Below, one piece after another: positions 6,079 through 8,092 of a stretch of DNA of 8,092 nt. The notes beneath the pieces were generated by a model that was not told the origin of the DNA, did not search any database, and saw only the letters and a program-made list of their open reading frames with translations. Each line of letters starts with the position of its first letter. The stretch's first letter is position 1. Location of the stretch: the NCBI GenBank assembly GCA_021786135.1, contig JAJYNV010000397.1:1-8092 (forward strand), given 5' to 3'. Position numbers and translations under genes: made by a program. This DNA comes from Bacillota bacterium. GTDB taxonomy: Bacteria; Bacillota; Sulfobacillia; JAJZYS01; JAJYTV01.

Positions 6079-6417
6079 ATGGTGATTTGCGCTACGATGA
6101 TCGGCAACGACGAGGTCGGAGGCGGGTTCGGCAAGGCTCAGCGTGTGGCGATCGCAAAGCCGGACGGTGAGAGCTGGCTCGTGTCGCAGCACGATGTGCG
6201 CTGGGATCTCCAGCACGATCAGATGGCGGACGGCCTGCATCACGCTCAGGTTGCGCGCTTTCTGCGCGACCAGGGCGTCGACGTCGTGGTGACCGGCCAC
6301 ATCGGGGACCACATGGTGCAGATGCTCAACAGCATGAAGATCAAGGTCTTTTCAGGCGAGGGCCCGCTCCAGGAGGTACTTGCGGCGGCCGCAAGCGAGG
6401 CTGGGAAGGCCGAATAG
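6079..6417 (+). CDS. NifX/NifB-C-terminal-like (dinitrogenase iron-molybdenum cofactor family) small protein
   Basis: A 112-aa single-domain protein of the family that includes NifX, NafY and the C-terminal domain of NifB, plus many stand-alone members in organisms without nitrogenase. Nif members bind iron-sulfur or FeMo-cofactor precursors; the role of the stand-alone ones is mostly unknown. It shows the beta-strand start VICATMIGND, GGGFGKAQ (14-21), a His-rich centre (HDVRWDLQHDQMADGLHHAQ), the hallmark strand VDVVVTGHIGDHMVQML and the end strand IKVFSGEG. CGGAGG at 6064-6069, 9 nt before ATG, supports the start. It appears to be transcribed alone, with a hairpin terminator just downstream. 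No nif gene is nearby, so a nitrogenase role is not implied. Confidence 0.85.
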   Translation: MVICATMIGNDEVGGGFGKAQRVAIAKPDGESWLVSQHDVRWDLQHDQMADGLHHAQVARFLRDQGVDVVVTGHIGDHMVQMLNSMKIKVFSGEGPLQEVLAAAASEAGKAE

Positions 6418-6429
6418 TTCGCGCAGCCG

Positions 6430-6460
6430 CGAGGGGCAGGCCAGATGGGCCCGCCCCTCG
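6430..6460 (+). terminator. Hairpin terminator after the NifX-like gene
   Basis: CGAGGGGC (6430-6437) pairs perfectly with GCCCCTCG (6453-6460), with further inner pairing of about 2-4 bp around a short loop. It starts 13 nt past the stop. Only a short TTT (6466-6468) follows, so it is a strong hairpin with a weak T-tract. Confidence 0.55.
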
Positions 6461-6554
6461 TCGCAGTTTGCGGACATGGGCCGTTCTAGGGCTCGATTGC
6501 GTGTTCGGAGCGATCTCCCCCGGGGTGCCCGGTGCCTTGTCGCCTGTGCGAAGA

Positions 6555-6612
6555 AGGGCTACGCCGCAAGGCAGGAGAGGCAGGAACGCTCTTAGGGCTG
6601 CGTCGCAAGGCA
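6555..6612. repeat. Two direct 19-nt repeats upstream of the TetR gene
   Basis: AGGGCTACGCCGCAAGGCA (6555-6573) recurs as AGGGCTGCGTCGCAAGGCA (6594-6612). The copies match at 17 of 19 positions, differ by two transitions, and start 39 nt apart. They lie 90-147 nt before the TetR start and could be paired binding sites or a small duplication. Confidence 0.6.
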
Positions 6613-6639
6613 AACTTGCGAACGCCCCGGAACGGGCGT
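6603..6639. repeat. Two adjacent inverted repeats in the TetR upstream region
   Basis: TCGCAA (6603-6608) with TTGCGA (6616-6621), and immediately after it ACGCCC (6622-6627) with GGGCGT (6634-6639). Both are perfect 6-bp arms with 6-7 nt spacing. Either could be a regulator half-site pair or an RNA hairpin; nothing decides between these. Confidence 0.4.
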
Positions 6640-6653
6640 CGGGGGACAGCCAT

Positions 6654-6682
6654 TCGACAAAGAAAACGCGAAAGAGTAATGT
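6654..6682 (+). promoter_or_regulatory. Probable promoter of the TetR gene
   Basis: TCGACA (6654-6659; 5/6 match to TTGACA) and TAATGT (6677-6682; weak -10) are 17 nt apart. They sit in the only AT-rich block of this neighbourhood, about 20 nt before the Shine-Dalgarno GAGGTG (6691-6696). Confidence 0.45.
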
Positions 6683-6701
6683 AGTTTTTCGAGGTGCTGC
6701 C

Positions 6702-7304
6702 ATGGACAATCCAGAACTGCGTGCGGAAATCGTTCGTGCTGCCTTCGATCTTTTCAACCGCCGCGGCTACCACAGCGCCACCGTCGACGACATCGCACGG
6801 CGACGCGGCATGTCCAAGCGGACGCTCTACATGGTCTTTTCGGGTAAGGATGAGATTGCCGACGCCGTCGTCGTCGCCATCCTCGATGACTTCGCGGCGA
6901 GGTTTGATGCGGTGTTGGCGCAGCAGCTCGGATTCCGCGAGACCTTCCGCGGCGTCTTCCGGGTTGCCCAAGAGGTGCTGACATCGATGAGTCCGATCTT
7001 CCTCGAGGACCTGGAGCGCTACCTGCCGTCGGTCTTCCAGCGTATCCTGGCCTTCCGCGCCGAGCACATGCGGCGGTTGGCGAACGTCCTTGCCGCGGCG
7101 CAGTCAGCTGGGGAAGTGCGGCCGGATGTGCGGACAGGGCTCGTGATCGACATCTTGCTGGCTGCGGTGCAGGAGACTGGCCGACCCGAATGGCTGCACG
7201 CCGCAGGCATCGGATTTCCCGAGCTCATCGACACCGTCGAGCGGCTGTTTCTCTATGGTGTCTGTTGTGCACCGAGCGGATCGGAGGCTTCCGCAAACGT
7301 CTGA
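6702..7304 (+). CDS. TetR/AcrR-family transcriptional regulator
   Basis: A 200-aa one-component regulator, expected to be a ligand-responsive DNA-binding dimer. The N-terminal TetR HTH is clear: IVRAAFDLFNRRGYHSATVDDIARRRGMSKRTLYMVF-type sequence at residues 10-46, with the recognition helix around MSKRTLYMVF, followed by the usual SGKDEI. The rest (about 60-190) is a helical ligand-binding domain with no recognisable specificity. The ATG at 6702 is chosen because GAGGTG lies 5 nt upstream and the TetR domain starts right there; the open frame upstream is not family-like. Many TetR repressors control their neighbour, so the methyltransferase 92 nt downstream and its own promoter are plausible targets. 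No operator was identified with confidence. Confidence 0.92.
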   Translation: MDNPELRAEIVRAAFDLFNRRGYHSATVDDIARRRGMSKRTLYMVFSGKDEIADAVVVAILDDFAARFDAVLAQQLGFRETFRGVFRVAQEVLTSMSPIFLEDLERYLPSVFQRILAFRAEHMRRLANVLAAAQSAGEVRPDVRTGLVIDILLAAVQETGRPEWLHAAGIGFPELIDTVERLFLYGVCCAPSGSEASANV

Positions 7305-7324
7305 AGGGGGCGCGTGTCGCCCCT
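7305..7324 (+). other. Hairpin directly after the TetR stop
   Basis: GGGGCG (7307-7312) can pair with CGCCCC (7318-7323) around CGTGT. No T-run follows, so it is more likely an mRNA-stabilising or attenuating hairpin than a full terminator. It would still allow read-through into the methyltransferase. Confidence 0.3.
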
Positions 7325-7396
7325 AGCGCGGCCCCGCTGCGGGCGGCGATAAGCGAAGGAGTGAATGGCTTGGATAGCCGAGACGAGGGGCCCGGA

Positions 7397-7963
7397 ATGC
7401 ACCGCTTCGATCCGCAGCACATGCTGCAGCAGAACCGGGGCGCCTTCAAGCCGGAGGATCTGCTGCGGGATTTCCTGCCCGGGCCGCACGCGATCCTGGC
7501 GGACATCGGTTGTGGCCCCGGCTTCTTCTCTCTCCCCGCTGCCCTCATGCTTCCCGACGGCAAGGTCGTGGCGGTGGACCTGCAGCAGGACAGCCTCGAC
7601 ATGCTCGCAGACCGTGCGCAGGCGGCAGGAATCAAAAACATCGAGACCATCCGGGCCGATGCTCAGGACCTGCCGCTAGCGGACGCATCCGTCGACGCCG
7701 TCCTCATGTCGCGGTTCTTGAACAACTTCCCCCAGCGCGATGCGATCCTGCGTGAGGCGAGGCGCGTCCTGCGACCTGCTGGTCTGGCCTACTTCGTGCA
7801 GTGGGATCGTGTGCAAACGCCTATGGGCCCACCCTTCACGATCAGGATCGCCGCCGACGAGATGCAGCAGATCCTGCGCGACGTCGGTTTCGAGGTTGAA
7901 CGGCTCTGGCCAGGGCCTGCGCCATTCTATCGCGTGCTCGCGAAGGTGCCGGAGCAGGGCTGA
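7397..7963 (+). CDS. Class I SAM-dependent methyltransferase
   Basis: A 188-aa Rossmann-fold methyltransferase (UbiE/Methyltransf_11 type), probably cytosolic. Motif I is LADIGCGPGFFSLP, followed by strand VVAVDLQQDSLDML, whose Asp should bind the SAM ribose. Next come RADAQDLPLADASVDAVLMSRFLNNFP (motifs II/III) and REARRVLRPAGLAYFVQWD. The C-terminus (FTIRIAADEMQQILRDVGFEVERLWPGPAPFYRVLAKV) follows the usual end of this group. The substrate cannot be told. ATG 7397 has GAGGGG 6 nt upstream. An in-frame TTG about 27 nt earlier also has a good GAAGGAG at 8 nt, so a start 9 residues longer is possible. It may be co-expressed with the TetR gene upstream. Confidence 0.9.
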   Translation: MHRFDPQHMLQQNRGAFKPEDLLRDFLPGPHAILADIGCGPGFFSLPAALMLPDGKVVAVDLQQDSLDMLADRAQAAGIKNIETIRADAQDLPLADASVDAVLMSRFLNNFPQRDAILREARRVLRPAGLAYFVQWDRVQTPMGPPFTIRIAADEMQQILRDVGFEVERLWPGPAPFYRVLAKVPEQG

Positions 7964-8007
7964 ACGGCTCTCCGGTCCGCGGCTCGGGCTGCCTGAGGCA
8001 GCGAAAA

Positions 8008-8047
8008 CAGGGCCGTCGACGCCGGGGAAGCGGCGTCGACGGCCCTG
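8008..8047. terminator. 17-bp perfect hairpin, terminator oriented mainly for the minus strand
   Basis: Arms 8008-8024 and 8031-8047 pair perfectly over 17 bp around loop GGGAAG. On the plus strand no T-run follows, but AAAA (8004-8007) precedes it, which becomes TTTT after the hairpin on the minus strand. It therefore fits a Rho-independent terminator for the gene entering from the right, and it may also stop plus-strand transcripts of the methyltransferase. Confidence 0.75.
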
Positions 8048-8062
8048 TAACAGAGTGGTCGC

Positions 8063-8092
8063 TCAGACCCCAGGCGCTGCGGCCAGCACCTC
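8063..8092 (-). CDS. Probable C-terminus of a minus-strand gene continuing beyond the window
   Basis: Minus-strand codons read EVLAAAPGV and then TGA (8065-8063), 15 nt before a hairpin with a minus-strand T-tract. The terminator orientation is the main support; nine residues are too few for a function. Reading frame and product are unconfirmed. Confidence 0.4.
   Translation of the reverse strand, partial: EVLAAAPGV

Noticed and set aside
6468..6701. 78-residue upstream extension of the TetR frame
   Set aside because: Basic, low-complexity sequence that crosses the repeats and the promoter. The TetR domain begins at ATG 6702 with a ribosome binding site.

Overview
This is a GC-rich bacterial chromosomal segment with 8 complete protein genes, one whole and one partial tRNA, and the probable 3' end of a further gene at the right edge. 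The tRNAs carry an encoded CCA. Shine-Dalgarno sequences are of the AGGAGG type, and TGA is the normal stop of most genes here. The lineage cannot be fixed from the sequence. The Bacillota-like look of the MFS transporter and a two-domain PDO-type thioredoxin suggest a high-GC Bacillota or another deep-branching, possibly thermophilic group; this is a weak inference. No phage, IS element or CRISPR array was seen.

Layout. At 1-109 lie the 3' end of a tRNA (probably Leu) and a complete tRNA-Leu(GAG), followed by a strong terminator. At 246-1497 msrA and a peptidase E-like S51 serine peptidase sit 7 nt apart and probably form one unit. At 1488-2123 on the minus strand, meeting the peptidase tail to tail, is the highlight of the window. 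It is a PDO/thioredoxin-like gene whose reading frame is interrupted by one in-frame TGA. That TGA falls exactly where the first Cys of the CxxC active site belongs, so the motif reads U-S-R-C, and a SECIS-like hairpin follows at the right distance. I interpret it as a selenoprotein. A divergent control region (2124-2286) separates it from an MFS transporter (2287-3555). The transporter is followed by thrC (3581-4627) and thrB (4624-5505), the last two steps of threonine synthesis, which overlap by ATGA.

A 573-nt stretch (5506-6078) has no convincing gene. Then come a small NifX/NifB-like cluster-binding protein (6079-6417), a terminator and an intergenic stretch with repeats, a TetR regulator (6702-7304) and a SAM-dependent methyltransferase (7397-7963). 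A 17-bp perfect hairpin (8008-8047) lies between the methyltransferase and a minus-strand gene that enters from beyond the right edge.

Functionally, the left half has a thiol-redox and protein-repair flavour: MsrA repairs oxidised Met, a peptidase clears Asp-dipeptides, and a Sec-containing disulfide oxidoreductase lies opposite. The centre makes threonine. The right half holds a regulator and methyltransferase pair of unknown substrate. The selenocysteine machinery (selA, selB, selD, tRNA-Sec) is not in the window, so the Sec reading rests on active-site alignment and the local hairpin.
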